Positions 49,906 through 58,786 of a DNA stretch of 64,000 nt are shown piece after piece (positions within the stretch are counted from its first letter, which is position 1; every line of letters starts with the position of its first letter). Source of the DNA: Devosia sp. 66-14 (GTDB taxonomy: Bacteria > Pseudomonadota > Alphaproteobacteria > Rhizobiales > Devosiaceae); the NCBI GenBank assembly GCA_001899085.1, contig MKVB01000002.1:138421-202420 (forward strand), written 5' to 3'. The notes under the pieces are model-generated. The model saw only the letters and a list, made by a program, of their open reading frames with translations. It did no database searches and had not been told where the DNA came from. The translations under genes and the position numbers were made by a program.

Positions 49906-50061
49906 CACCGGCCGTCATCCCGACCAACGTCGGGACCCAGTGCACTGGCTGCCCCATATCCGCCGATCTCTCCGACCCTGCCGTGCTGGACCGGCGCGGT
50001 CACCACCAAGACGGGCCGTCCGAGCAATGGGTCCCGACTTTCGTCGGGATGACGGCCGGTG
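49906..50061. repeat. Palindromic intergenic repeat, family A copy 2
   Basis: Arms of 34 bases (49906-49939 and 50028-50061) with two mismatches enclose 88 bases. The pattern TCATCCCGAC ... GTCGGGACCCA is the same as in the copies at 14.3 and 62.1 kb. It fills the convergent gap between hemH and ligD. Confidence 0.85.
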
Positions 50062-50094
50062 GGTGAGGTAGTCGGAGCACTTGGTGCCCGCTGG

Positions 50095-52677
50095 TCAGAG
50101 CTTCAGATCCTTCAGCGGCCCGGCCACCGACTCGACCATGCCCTTGGTGATCGACTGGGTCAGGTCGAAGTAACCGACCCATGGGTCGGCTTCTTGCGCT
50201 TTCGCCGCTGCGGCCTCGATCTTGAACAGGTTGGCGGCTTTCAGGGTTTCGAGTTCGTCCCAGCCGACCGGCACGGCGCAGGGGGCTCCCGGGCGGGCGC
50301 GGGTCGAGAACGGGGCAATCGCGGTGGCGCCGCGCTCGTTGCGCAGGTAATCGACGAACATCCGGCCCTTGCGCTCCACCTTGCGGATATTGGCGGTGAA
50401 GCTGTCGGGTTCATTGTCCTCGAGCTTCTGCGCGAAGGTGCGGCAGAACAGCTTGACCAACGGCCACTCGGTCACCGGTTTCAGCGGCGCGATGACGTGA
50501 ATACCCTTGCCGCCGGTGACCATGGGGAAGCTCTCGAGCCCCCATTCGCCCAGCACGTCGCGGATGTGGAGCGCCGCCTCGCGGGTGACCTTGAAATCGA
50601 GGCCCTCGTCCGGATCGATGTCGAAGATGATGCGGTCGGGCTTTTCCAGCGTATCGATATGGCTGCCCCAGATGTGGAACTCGAGCGTCGACATCTGCAC
50701 TCCGGCGAGAATGCCGGCGACATCGACGACATAGAAATGGTCCTGTTTGTCGCTTTCCTTGAGCTCGATGGCGACGCGCTTCATGGTGTCGGGGAAGCCG
50801 CCGGTATCATGTTTCTGGAAGAAGGGCTTGCTGCCGCGCGGCACCCGCACGAGGCTGAGGGCGCGCCTTTCGATATGGGGCAGCATGCGCTCGGCGACGG
50901 CATCGTAATAGGCGACGAGCTGGCCTTTGGTGACACCGCCATCCGGCAGCGCCTCGCGATCGGGGCTGGTGAGCCGGACGCCGAGCCGCTCGGCCACGGC
51001 TATCCCCATGTCGTCGGTGAGCTTCATGGACTTGAGCTTAGCCGCTGATTTCCGCTTTGTCGCCGTGGGCTTCGGCGACTTGGTTTCCAGTTTCACCTCG
51101 CGCGCCGCCTTGTCCTGTCTGAGGCCGACAAACGAGGGGTGGCGCAGCACGCCATCGGGGGTGAACTCGGTGAAGTCGATCTCGCCCACCAGCTCCGGCT
51201 CGACCCAGCGGGCGCGGCGGACGATATCGCGGGGGACGGTTTCGAACGGTGGGGTCTTGCGCGCCCGTTGGTCGAGCTCGGCCTGCAGTTCGGCGGCGCT
51301 CTTGTGCGTGAAGCCGGTGCCGACCCGACCACGATAGATCAGCTTGCCGCCTTCCCAGGTGCCGAGCAGCAGCGACGCGAAGCCCTTGTGCTTGTCGGAG
51401 GGCCGCCAGCCGCCGATGACGAATTCCTGCCGGTTGGTGCACTTGATCTTGAGCCAGCTGCGCGTGCGTTCATGCCGGTAGGGGGCATCGGCGAGCTTGG
51501 CGATCACCCCCTCCTGGTGCGCTTCGCACATCGCCTTCAGCACCTTGTCGCCGTGCCCGCGCACGTGCTCGGAATAGCGGATCGCCGCATTGTCGCGGGT
51601 CTTGCCGAGCAGCTTTTGCAGCCGTTGCTTGCGCTCGAGCAGCGGCAGTTTTTCGAGGCTCTCGCCGTCCTGCTCGAGCAGGTCGAAGGCGAAATAGACC
51701 AGCGGGCCACCGCTCGACAGCGCGTCCTTGAGGGTCGAGAAATCGGAGCGGCCATCCTTGAAGGCGCAGATCTCGCCGTCGAGCAGCGCCGAGCCCTTGG
51801 TCAACCTGGAAAGCGGCTCGACCAGGTCGTGGAACTGCCGGGTCCAGTCATTGCCATTGCGGGTGAAGAGCCGCACTTCGGGGCCGGCCACCGCGGCGAC
51901 GCAGCGATAGCCGTCATATTTCATCTCGAACAGCCAGTCGTCGCCGGCGGGAACCGCGTCGACCAGTGTCGCCAGCTGCGGTTCGCGGAAATCCGGCAGC
52001 GCCACGGCTTGCCCGCCCGTCCACACCCTCGCAGCGGGTTCCGCCGCGGCCTTTGCGGCGCTCTTCCGCGGCTTGTTGCCTTTGGCAATGCCGGGGAGAT
52101 CGCGGCCGGTCTCGACGCTGGTGGTGAACTTCTCGGTCAGGCCATCGGTGTCGGTCGAATAGTCGTCGCGGTGCTTGATCAGCAGCCAGTTTTCACGCGT
52201 GCCGTGCCTGGTCTGGTTGTCGCGGCCCTTCATATGGACCAGCACCCACTCGCCCTTCATGCGTTTGCCCTTGAGGGTGAACTTGAGGTCGCCGCTGTCG
52301 AGCCCATCATGCGGGTCGCCGACCGGCTCCCAGGTGCCTTCGTCCCACAACATCACCGTACCGCCGCCATACTCGCCTTCGGGGATGGTGCCCTCGAAGT
52401 CGCCATAGTCGAGCGGATGGTCCTCGACGCGGACGGCGAGGCGCTTGTCGGCCGGGTTGCTGGAAGGCCCCCTGGTGATGGCCCAGCTTTTCAGCACGCC
52501 GTCGAGCTCGAGGCGGAAATCGTAATGCAGCCGAGTCGCGTCATGCTTCTGCACCACGAAGCGCAGCGGCTTGCCTTTCCTCTTGCGCTTCGCCTTCGCC
52601 CCGGAAGGCTCGGCGGTTCGCGAAAAATCGCGCTTTGCCCGATAGTCCTTCAGCAGTTCGCCGGGGCGGGTCGCCAT
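50095..52677 (-). CDS. ligD: Multifunctional non-homologous end-joining protein LigD
   Basis: The 860-residue enzyme carries the three LigD modules in the order phosphoesterase, ligase, polymerase. The 3'-phosphoesterase has FVVQKHDATRLHYDFRLELD (about residues 40-59) and WAITRGPS. The ATP-dependent ligase has the AMP-accepting lysine in WLFEMKYDGYRCVAAV (about residue 247) and RVGTGFTHKSAAEL. The primase-like polymerase (about residues 565-860) has FHIWGSHIDTLEKPDRIIFD and IDPDEG with the metal aspartates, then FPMVTGGKGIHVIAPL. It repairs double-strand breaks with Ku. Its ATG is one base after the ku stop, so the genes are co-transcribed. Confidence 0.96.
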   Translation of the reverse strand: MATRPGELLKDYRAKRDFSRTAEPSGAKAKRKRKGKPLRFVVQKHDATRLHYDFRLELDGVLKSWAITRGPSSNPADKRLAVRVEDHPLDYGDFEGTIPEGEYGGGTVMLWDEGTWEPVGDPHDGLDSGDLKFTLKGKRMKGEWVLVHMKGRDNQTRHGTRENWLLIKHRDDYSTDTDGLTEKFTTSVETGRDLPGIAKGNKPRKSAAKAAAEPAARVWTGGQAVALPDFREPQLATLVDAVPAGDDWLFEMKYDGYRCVAAVAGPEVRLFTRNGNDWTRQFHDLVEPLSRLTKGSALLDGEICAFKDGRSDFSTLKDALSSGGPLVYFAFDLLEQDGESLEKLPLLERKQRLQKLLGKTRDNAAIRYSEHVRGHGDKVLKAMCEAHQEGVIAKLADAPYRHERTRSWLKIKCTNRQEFVIGGWRPSDKHKGFASLLLGTWEGGKLIYRGRVGTGFTHKSAAELQAELDQRARKTPPFETVPRDIVRRARWVEPELVGEIDFTEFTPDGVLRHPSFVGLRQDKAAREVKLETKSPKPTATKRKSAAKLKSMKLTDDMGIAVAERLGVRLTSPDREALPDGGVTKGQLVAYYDAVAERMLPHIERRALSLVRVPRGSKPFFQKHDTGGFPDTMKRVAIELKESDKQDHFYVVDVAGILAGVQMSTLEFHIWGSHIDTLEKPDRIIFDIDPDEGLDFKVTREAALHIRDVLGEWGLESFPMVTGGKGIHVIAPLKPVTEWPLVKLFCRTFAQKLEDNEPDSFTANIRKVERKGRMFVDYLRNERGATAIAPFSTRARPGAPCAVPVGWDELETLKAANLFKIEAAAAKAQEADPWVGYFDLTQSITKGMVESVAGPLKDLKL

Positions 52678-52678
52678 C

Positions 52679-53542
52679 TCAGCTCGCCTTCCGGCGCGGC
52701 GCCGATTTGGCCGGGGCCTTGCGCGGCTTGGCAGCCGGCTTGCCGGTGCCGCCTTCGAGGCTCTTCTTCAGCGCCGCCATCAGGTCGACGACATTGTCGC
52801 CGCGCGGGCTGCGCGAGGGTTCCTCGACCTCGGTGGTGATCTTGTTGCCCTTGGATTTCAGCTTGCGCTGGATCAGCTCGCGCAGCGCCGCCTGGTAGTG
52901 ATCCTTGAAGGCCTTGGGGTCGAACTTCTCGGTCTTCTTCTCGATCAGCGCGGTCGCCACGTCGAGCAGGTCGGCGTCGCTGGATTTGGCCGGGATGTCG
53001 GAGAAGAAACTGTCGGACTTCTTCAGCTCATCCTCGTAGTGCAGGGTCTCGAGCAGGATGCCCTTGCCGCAGGGCTTGATCGAGACCAGGTACTCCTTGC
53101 CGCGCAGCGCCAGCTGTCCGATCCCCACTTTCTTCGCCTTGCGCAGCGCATCACGCACCACCCGGAACGCGTCTTCGGCGAGTTCGTCGGCAGGCGTGAG
53201 GTAGTAGGGCGTGTCGAAATACATCGGCGGGATCTCGTCTTCGTCGACGAACTGCACCAGCTCGAGGGTCTTGCGCGTCTCGAGCTTCACCGCGTCGATC
53301 TCGTCGTCGGTGAGCAGCACGTAATCGCCCTTGCTGTACTCGAACCCCTTGCGGATCTGGTCCTTTTCGACCGGGCCGACGCCATCGACCACCTTCTCGT
53401 AGTGGATCGGTTTGCCGGTCGGTTCGTGGATCTGCCGAAAGCTCGGCTTGGCGCCGGACTTGGTCGCAGTGAACATCTCGACCGGGATCGAAACCAGGGA
53501 AAGGCGCAACTGGCCTTTCCAGATCGGGCGGGTGGCGGGCAT
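52679..53542 (-). CDS. ku: Ku protein (NHEJ DNA end-binding)
   Basis: The 287-residue bacterial Ku binds broken DNA ends as a homodimeric ring and recruits LigD. It begins ATRPIWKGQLRLSLVSIPVE, has the core FDTPYYLTPADELAEDAFRV (about residue 106) and KGILLETLHYEDEL. The basic C-terminal tail (PAAKPRKAPAKSAPRRKAS) is common and helps DNA sliding. The start 53542 is used, and an earlier ATG would add 21 residues without homology. It is divergent from the SPFH gene. Confidence 0.95.
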   Translation of the reverse strand: MPATRPIWKGQLRLSLVSIPVEMFTATKSGAKPSFRQIHEPTGKPIHYEKVVDGVGPVEKDQIRKGFEYSKGDYVLLTDDEIDAVKLETRKTLELVQFVDEDEIPPMYFDTPYYLTPADELAEDAFRVVRDALRKAKKVGIGQLALRGKEYLVSIKPCGKGILLETLHYEDELKKSDSFFSDIPAKSSDADLLDVATALIEKKTEKFDPKAFKDHYQAALRELIQRKLKSKGNKITTEVEEPSRSPRGDNVVDLMAALKKSLEGGTGKPAAKPRKAPAKSAPRRKAS

Positions 53543-53691
53543 GGGATCAACTCGCGAACGATTGGCCTGGTCGTTCAACGGGCTTGGCCACCCGAGTGTT
53601 CCCACCGGATTCGGGGCCCCGACATTGCACCGACTCCACCGGGCACATACATATTTCCTGACGGGTCAGGGATGTGGAAGGGGACGAGACG

Positions 53692-54669
53692 ATGGACTTC
53701 ATGGAACTCGATGGGTTGAGCCTGACGCTGATCGCGCTGGGTGTGCTGGCGGTGCTGGTGCTGTTCGCCGGCGCCAAGGTGGTGCCGCAGGGCTACAACT
53801 TCACCGTCGAGCGCTTCGGCCGCTACATCCGCACATTGAAGCCGGGCCTGAACCTGATCATCCCGTTCGTCGACAGCATCGGACGCAAGATGAACATGAT
53901 GGAGCAGGTGGTCGACGTTCCGCACCAGGAAGTCATCACCCGCGACAACGCCACGGTCACCGTCAACGGCGTCAATTTCTACCAGATCCTCGATGCGGCG
54001 GCGGCGGCGTACGAAGTGGCGCAGCTCGAACTGGCGGTGCAGAACCTCACCATGACCAATATCCGTACGGTGATGGGCTCGATGGATCTCGACCAGTTGC
54101 TGAGCAACCGCGACGAGATCAACCACCGGCTGCTCAAGGTGGTGGATGCCGCGGTGCAGCCCTGGGGGCTCAAGATCACCCGCATCGAGATCAAGGACAT
54201 CGATCCGCCCAAGGACCTCGTCGAGTCGATGGGCCGGCAGATGAAGGCCGAACGCGAGAAGCGCGCGCTGATCCTCGAAGCCGAGGGCAAGCGGCAGGCC
54301 TCGATCCTGCAGGCCGAGGGCCAGAAGCAGAGCCAGGTGCTGGAAGCCGAGGGTCGGCGCGAAGCAGCATTCCGCGACGCAGAAGCGCGCGAACGTTCCG
54401 CCGAGGCCGAGGCCAAGGCCACTCAGGTGGTGTCGGACGCCATCGCCTCGGGCAACGTGCAGGCGATCAACTACTTCGTCGCCAACAACTACATCAAGGC
54501 GCTCGAGAGCCTCGCCAAATCGCCGAACCAGAAGGTGCTGATGCTGCCGGTCGAGGCGGCCAGCGTGATCGGCGCCATCGGCGGTATTGCCGAGATCGCC
54601 AAGGAAACCTTCGGGGCCGAGAAGCCGGCGACCAGGCCGGCCAGCGGTCGCCCGCCGTCCACCACCTGA
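53692..54669 (+). CDS. SPFH/Band-7 membrane protein (paraslipin type)
   Basis: A 325-residue protein with a single N-terminal membrane helix ([20 protein letters not shown]), then the SPFH domain ([40 protein letters not shown]). A long charged coiled coil (about residues 190-250, [20 protein letters not shown]) and the C-terminal conserved [20 protein letters not shown] follow. It matches the group that forms operons with NfeD and is thought to build large membrane cages. ATG 53692 is favoured by AAGGGG at 53678. GTG 53674 is possible. Confidence 0.92.
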   Translation: MDFMELDGLSLTLIALGVLAVLVLFAGAKVVPQGYNFTVERFGRYIRTLKPGLNLIIPFVDSIGRKMNMMEQVVDVPHQEVITRDNATVTVNGVNFYQILDAAAAAYEVAQLELAVQNLTMTNIRTVMGSMDLDQLLSNRDEINHRLLKVVDAAVQPWGLKITRIEIKDIDPPKDLVESMGRQMKAEREKRALILEAEGKRQASILQAEGQKQSQVLEAEGRREAAFRDAEARERSAEAEAKATQVVSDAIASGNVQAINYFVANNYIKALESLAKSPNQKVLMLPVEAASVIGAIGGIAEIAKETFGAEKPATRPASGRPPSTT

Positions 54670-54695
54670 TCCGAACCGAGCCATAGGAGGCAGAC

Positions 54696-55142
54696 GTGCA
54701 GGTTATCGACTTCATCGCCACCCACGGGGCGTGGTCCTGGGTGGTAGCCGGGCTGATCCTGCTGGCGCTGGAACTGGTGGTGCCGGGCGGTGTGCTGGTC
54801 TGGCTCGGCGGCGCGGCGCTGGTCACCGGCGTACTGGCGCTGTTCGTGACGATCTTCTGGCCGCTGCAGTTCGTCATTTTCGGCGCCCTGGCGCTGGTCA
54901 GCATCGGGCTGTGGCTGAAGTTCCGCGGTCCGGGCGTCGCCTCGGACCGGCCCTTCCTCAACCAGCGCGCCAATCGCTTCATCGGCCAGGAGGCGGTGCT
55001 CGACGAGCCGATCCGCGACGGCATCGGCCGGCTGGCGCTCGATGATACCGTGTGGCGCGTGCAGGGGCCTGACCTCGCCGCCGGCTCGCGCGTGCGCATC
55101 GTCGAGGCCGACGGGGCGCTGCTGAAGGTGGAGGCCGCCTGA
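54696..55142 (+). CDS. NfeD-family membrane protein with OB-fold domain
   Basis: The 148-residue protein has two to three helices (WSWVVAGLILLALELVVPGG, then AALVTGVLALFVTIFWPLQF) and a C-terminal OB-fold (about residues 85-148, GQEAVLDEPIRDGIGRLALD ... VRIVEADGALLKVEAA). This is the short NfeD1b type that lacks the serine protease domain. It follows the SPFH gene by 26 bases with AGGAGG before the start. The pair acts together in membrane microdomain or quality-control functions. Confidence 0.9.
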   Translation: MQVIDFIATHGAWSWVVAGLILLALELVVPGGVLVWLGGAALVTGVLALFVTIFWPLQFVIFGALALVSIGLWLKFRGPGVASDRPFLNQRANRFIGQEAVLDEPIRDGIGRLALDDTVWRVQGPDLAAGSRVRIVEADGALLKVEAA

Positions 55143-55240
55143 GGCGCCTTCAGATGACACGCCGAAGCCATCCGACAAGGCTTCCTTAACCATAAGCTGC
55201 AAGGGTTCGTTGACCATTATCGCCCGAGGCGGTGCAGCGT

Positions 55241-56515
55241 ATGCGAACGAGGAGAACCGGCATTGCCGTCAGCGCCATGGCGCTGACGCTGCTCAGCGTT
55301 CCCGCCGGCGCGGGCGAGTTCGTGCCACTCGGCGACGGTTCGGCGACCAATAATGCCGACCTCCTCGGCAATCCCGCGATCGACTGCTCCAACTGCACCG
55401 CGACGCCGCCCTACGAGACCGACACTCCGTTCGATATCGACTGGAGCCTCGGGCTGCGCGGCGGCATGCGCGACGATGGGACCGGCAACGGGCCGACCTA
55501 TCAGCTGATCGCGCTGCCGAGCGTGACGCTGAAGCAGCAGACCATCCGCGGCGGCTATGATGTCGGCCTGAGCGGCGAGCTCACCTACGAGGTCGAGGGC
55601 AGCGCCCGCATCGGTTCGATCAGCGGCACGGCGGGGGGCGAGTACAAGCTCGACGCGCTGACCACGCTGACCGGCCGCGGCAATTTCAAGGCGTCGCAGG
55701 ATGATCCGGGCGGCCCCGACTATGCCAGCAATGTCGCTGCGGCGCCGGTGGTGCTGTCAGGCGACGGCGAGATCGGCGCGTCGCGCGACCTCGGTGCGTT
55801 CAACCTCGCGGTGCGCGGCAGCGCCGGTCGCGAGGTCTATGGCGAGACCGTCTATGACGACAACTCGACCTCGGACAACACCTTCCAGAACACCACGGCT
55901 TACGGCGTCGGCGCCCGGCTCGGCTACGAGCTGATTCCCGGCCTCGTCGCCTTCATCGATACCGAGGCCGACTATCTGGCCTATGACGTGGCCTCGCCGA
56001 GCCTGCTGGTGAAGCTCGACAACGTCACCTATGCCGGGCGGGCCGGGCTCAACGCGCGGTTCAACGAGACGCTGGAACTCGAGGGTTCGCTCGGGCTCGG
56101 CTACACCGACCTGATCGATGAGACGCTCGACGACTTCTCGGCCGTGCTTTATGGCGCGCGGGCGGTGTTCAAGCCTGATGAGACGCTGACGCTGACCGGC
56201 GCCCTGACCACCACGATCTCGCAGCCGGGCACCACCTCCGGCGCAACCGCCAAGCTGACCTATGCGGCGAGCGGCCAGGTCGAGTACCTGGTGAACCCCT
56301 GGCTGAAGTTGCGCGCCGACGCGCAATGGAGCCAGGCGCATTACCAGGGCATCGACAGCGAGGAGCAGAGCTGGGGGTTCGGTGCGGGGGCGGACTATCT
56401 GCTGAACGAGCGCACCGACCTGACGGCCGATTACAGCTTCCTCAGGACCGAGAAGACGCCGGCTCCGGCCACCGACGAGCACCAGGTGACGGTGGGCGTG
56501 AAGTTCCATCGGTAG
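55241..56515 (+). CDS. Outer-membrane beta-barrel protein
   Basis: The 424-residue protein starts with a signal peptide (AVSAMALTLLSVPAGAGEF). Alternating amphipathic strands run over about residues 75-424, ending with the outer-membrane pattern TVGVKFHR (terminal aromatic/hydrophobic position plus basic end). Segments such as DWSLGLRGGMRDDGTGNGPT and YELIPGLVAFIDTEADYLAY fit the BBP2-like or OmpA/autotransporter-like barrel families annotated as outer membrane beta-barrel protein. One short extracellular CSNC motif is present near residue 48. ATG 55241 is preferred over GTG 55232. Cargo unknown. Confidence 0.8.
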   Translation: MRTRRTGIAVSAMALTLLSVPAGAGEFVPLGDGSATNNADLLGNPAIDCSNCTATPPYETDTPFDIDWSLGLRGGMRDDGTGNGPTYQLIALPSVTLKQQTIRGGYDVGLSGELTYEVEGSARIGSISGTAGGEYKLDALTTLTGRGNFKASQDDPGGPDYASNVAAAPVVLSGDGEIGASRDLGAFNLAVRGSAGREVYGETVYDDNSTSDNTFQNTTAYGVGARLGYELIPGLVAFIDTEADYLAYDVASPSLLVKLDNVTYAGRAGLNARFNETLELEGSLGLGYTDLIDETLDDFSAVLYGARAVFKPDETLTLTGALTTTISQPGTTSGATAKLTYAASGQVEYLVNPWLKLRADAQWSQAHYQGIDSEEQSWGFGAGADYLLNERTDLTADYSFLRTEKTPAPATDEHQVTVGVKFHR

Positions 56516-56580
56516 AGCTGGTGACGCTCCACAGGCGATAGACGTCGCTGCGTAGCTGCAAAGCCCTGTGGCCGCCGCGA

Positions 56581-56775
56581 CCCCCTCTCTTGCGAAAACT
56601 AAGGACTTGGCTGCGCTAAGCCCAAGTTTTCGCTTTCTTCCCCGCCAAGGGGGAGAGTCCCGACTGATGCTCCGATGCGAGTGGAAGCCACAGATCATCT
56701 CCCCCTTGGCGGGGGAGAAAGCAAAATCTTAGGTTTAGCCGTTTGGCTAAGCCTTGGATTTTGCAAGAGAGGGGG
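56581..56775. repeat. Large nested inverted repeat between the barrel gene and galU
   Basis: Arms of about 76-78 bases (56581-56656 and 56698-56775) begin CCCCCTCTCTTGC. Each arm contains its own hairpin (GCGAAAACT ... AGTTTTCGC on the left, GCAAAATC ... GATTTTGC on the right) and ends with a GCCAAGGGGGAGA-type block. It fills nearly the whole 297-base convergent gap. No gene is seen in this gap. Confidence 0.85.
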
Positions 56776-56812
56776 TTTTGGAGGGCACGATCGGTAAGGG
56801 CGGCGCGCTCGC

Positions 56813-57682
56813 CTACACCAGGTGCCGGATTTCCTTACGGAAGGCGTCGGCGAGATCGGGGCGATCGAGCGCGAACGCCACGTTGGCGGTGAGGAAGCCA
56901 AGCTTCGAACCACAATCGAACGACTGGCCCTTGTATTTGACGCCGCTGAAATGCTGCTGGGTCATCAGCGTCTGCATGGCGTCGGTGAGCTGGATCTCGC
57001 CGCCGGCGCCGCGCTCCTGGTCGGCGATCAGCGAGAAGATCTGCGGCTGCAGAATGTAGCGGCCGGAAATGATCAGGTTGGAAGGGGCGTCTTCGCGCTT
57101 CGGTTTTTCCACCATGCCGGTGATGCGGAAGCCTTCATCGGGGCCGGCGCCGCGCGCCACCACGCCATAGGACGAGACATCCTCCATCGGCACTTCCTCG
57201 ACGGCGATGACGTTGCCGCCGCTGGTCTCGTAGGCATCCATCATCTGGCGCAGCACGCCGGGGGCGCCCTTGAACACCATGTCGGGCAGCAGCAGCGCGA
57301 AAGGCTGATCGCCCACCAGCTCGCGGGCACACCAGACGGCGTGGCCCAGCCCGAGCGGCTCCTGCTGGCGGGTGAAGCTGGTCTGGCCGGCCGAAGGCAG
57401 GTCCTTCTGCAGCTCGTGCAGTGCCGCGGTCTTGCCGCGGATCTCGAGCGTGTGCTCGAGTTCGTACTGGCGATCGAAATGGTCCTCGATGACACCCTTG
57501 TTGCGGCCGGTGACGAAGACGAAATGTTCGATCCCCGCTTCGCGCGCCTCATCGACCGCGTACTGGATCACCGGCCGGTCGACCACGGTCAGCATTTCCT
57601 TGGGCATCGCCTTGGTGGCGGGCAGGAAACGGGTGCCGAGACCGGCGACCGGGAATACGGCGGTGCGCACACGATTGGACAA
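56813..57682 (-). CDS. galU: UTP-glucose-1-phosphate uridylyltransferase GalU
   Basis: The 289-residue enzyme makes UDP-glucose from UTP and glucose 1-phosphate. It has the nucleotide motif [20 protein letters not shown] (about residues 10-29), [20 protein letters not shown] and the sugar-phosphate site [20 protein letters not shown] (about residue 171). KKx-type [13 protein letters not shown] and the C-terminal [20 protein letters not shown] also match. It is divergent from galE with about 108 bases between starts, so the two probably share a regulatory region for polysaccharide precursors. Confidence 0.95.
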   Translation of the reverse strand: MSNRVRTAVFPVAGLGTRFLPATKAMPKEMLTVVDRPVIQYAVDEAREAGIEHFVFVTGRNKGVIEDHFDRQYELEHTLEIRGKTAALHELQKDLPSAGQTSFTRQQEPLGLGHAVWCARELVGDQPFALLLPDMVFKGAPGVLRQMMDAYETSGGNVIAVEEVPMEDVSSYGVVARGAGPDEGFRITGMVEKPKREDAPSNLIISGRYILQPQIFSLIADQERGAGGEIQLTDAMQTLMTQQHFSGVKYKGQSFDCGSKLGFLTANVAFALDRPDLADAFRKEIRHLV

Positions 57683-57790
57683 GGATCAACTCCTGAGGCG
57701 GCAAGGGAGGCAGTGCGAAGGCAATAAGCCGTTTCTTAGCACCTACCGAATTAGCGTCCATGCCATTAATTTCTGGTGTCAGGGGGTACC

Positions 57791-58777
57791 ATGACAGTTC
57801 TGGTCACAGGTGGCGCCGGCTATATCGGCAGCCATATGGTGCTGCGGCTCGCCGATGCCGGGCAGGCGGTGGTGGTGCTGGACAACCTCACCACCGGCTT
57901 CGATTGGGCCATCGACCATCGCGCGACGTTCGTCGAGGGCAATGCCGGCGACATGGAGCTGGTGGGCAAGCTCATCGCCGCGCACGGCATCACCGAGATC
58001 GTGCACTTCGCCGGCTCGATCGTGGTGCCGGAATCGGTCAGCGACCCGCTTAAATACTACGCCAACAACACTGCCACCTCGCGCAACCTGATCGAAGCGG
58101 CGGTGAAGGGCGGGGTGAAGCACTTCATCTTCTCCTCGACCGCCGCGGTCTACGGCAATGCCGGGCTCGAGCCGGTGGCCGAGACCAGCCAGCTGATGCC
58201 GGAATCGCCCTATGGCCGCTCCAAGCTGATGACGGAACTGATGCTGGCCGATGTCGCGGCGGCGCATCCGCTGACCTACGGCGTGCTGCGCTATTTCAAC
58301 GTGGCCGGCGCCGACCCCAGGAAACGCAGCGGACAATCCTCGCCGACCGCCACGCACCTGATCAAGGTGGCCTCGCAGGCCGCGCTGGGGCAGCGGCCGA
58401 GCATGGGGATTTTCGGCACGGACTTCCCGACGCCCGACGGCACCGGGGTGCGCGACTATATCCATGTCAGCGACCTGGTCGAAGCGCACGCCCTGCTGCT
58501 CGACTACCTGCGCAAGGGCGGCGCGTCGGTCACGATGAACTGCGGTTACGGCCGCGGCTTTTCGGTGCGCGACGTGGTGCGCACGGTGAAGGCGGTCTCG
58601 GGCGTCGACTTCAAGGTGGTCGAGGAGCCGCGTCGCGCCGGCGATCCGGCGTCGATCGTCGCCAGGGCCGACAAGGTGCGGCAGGTGCTGGGCTGGAAGC
58701 CGGCGCACGAGGACCTCACCGAGATCGTTGACGCGGCGCTGAACTGGGAGCGCTATTTAGCCACACGAAACAGGTAG
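57791..58777 (+). CDS. galE: UDP-glucose 4-epimerase GalE
   Basis: The 328-residue SDR-fold enzyme interconverts UDP-glucose and UDP-galactose with bound NAD. It starts TVLVTGGAGYIGSHMVLRLA (Rossmann motif). The catalytic Ser is in FSSTAAVYGNAG (about residue 119) and the Tyr/Lys pair in SPYGRSKLMTE (about residue 143). GVRDYIHVSDLVEAHALLLD (about residue 219) closes the substrate lid. ATG 57791 is used, and an earlier ATG adds five residues. It supplies galactose units for surface polysaccharide. Confidence 0.95.
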   Translation: MTVLVTGGAGYIGSHMVLRLADAGQAVVVLDNLTTGFDWAIDHRATFVEGNAGDMELVGKLIAAHGITEIVHFAGSIVVPESVSDPLKYYANNTATSRNLIEAAVKGGVKHFIFSSTAAVYGNAGLEPVAETSQLMPESPYGRSKLMTELMLADVAAAHPLTYGVLRYFNVAGADPRKRSGQSSPTATHLIKVASQAALGQRPSMGIFGTDFPTPDGTGVRDYIHVSDLVEAHALLLDYLRKGGASVTMNCGYGRGFSVRDVVRTVKAVSGVDFKVVEEPRRAGDPASIVARADKVRQVLGWKPAHEDLTEIVDAALNWERYLATRNR

Positions 58778-58786
58778 CGATTCGCC

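Noticed and set aside
51139-52839. A 566-codon plus-strand open frame opposite ligD
   Set aside because: Antisense to all three LigD modules, with no recognisable motif and no ribosome-binding site.
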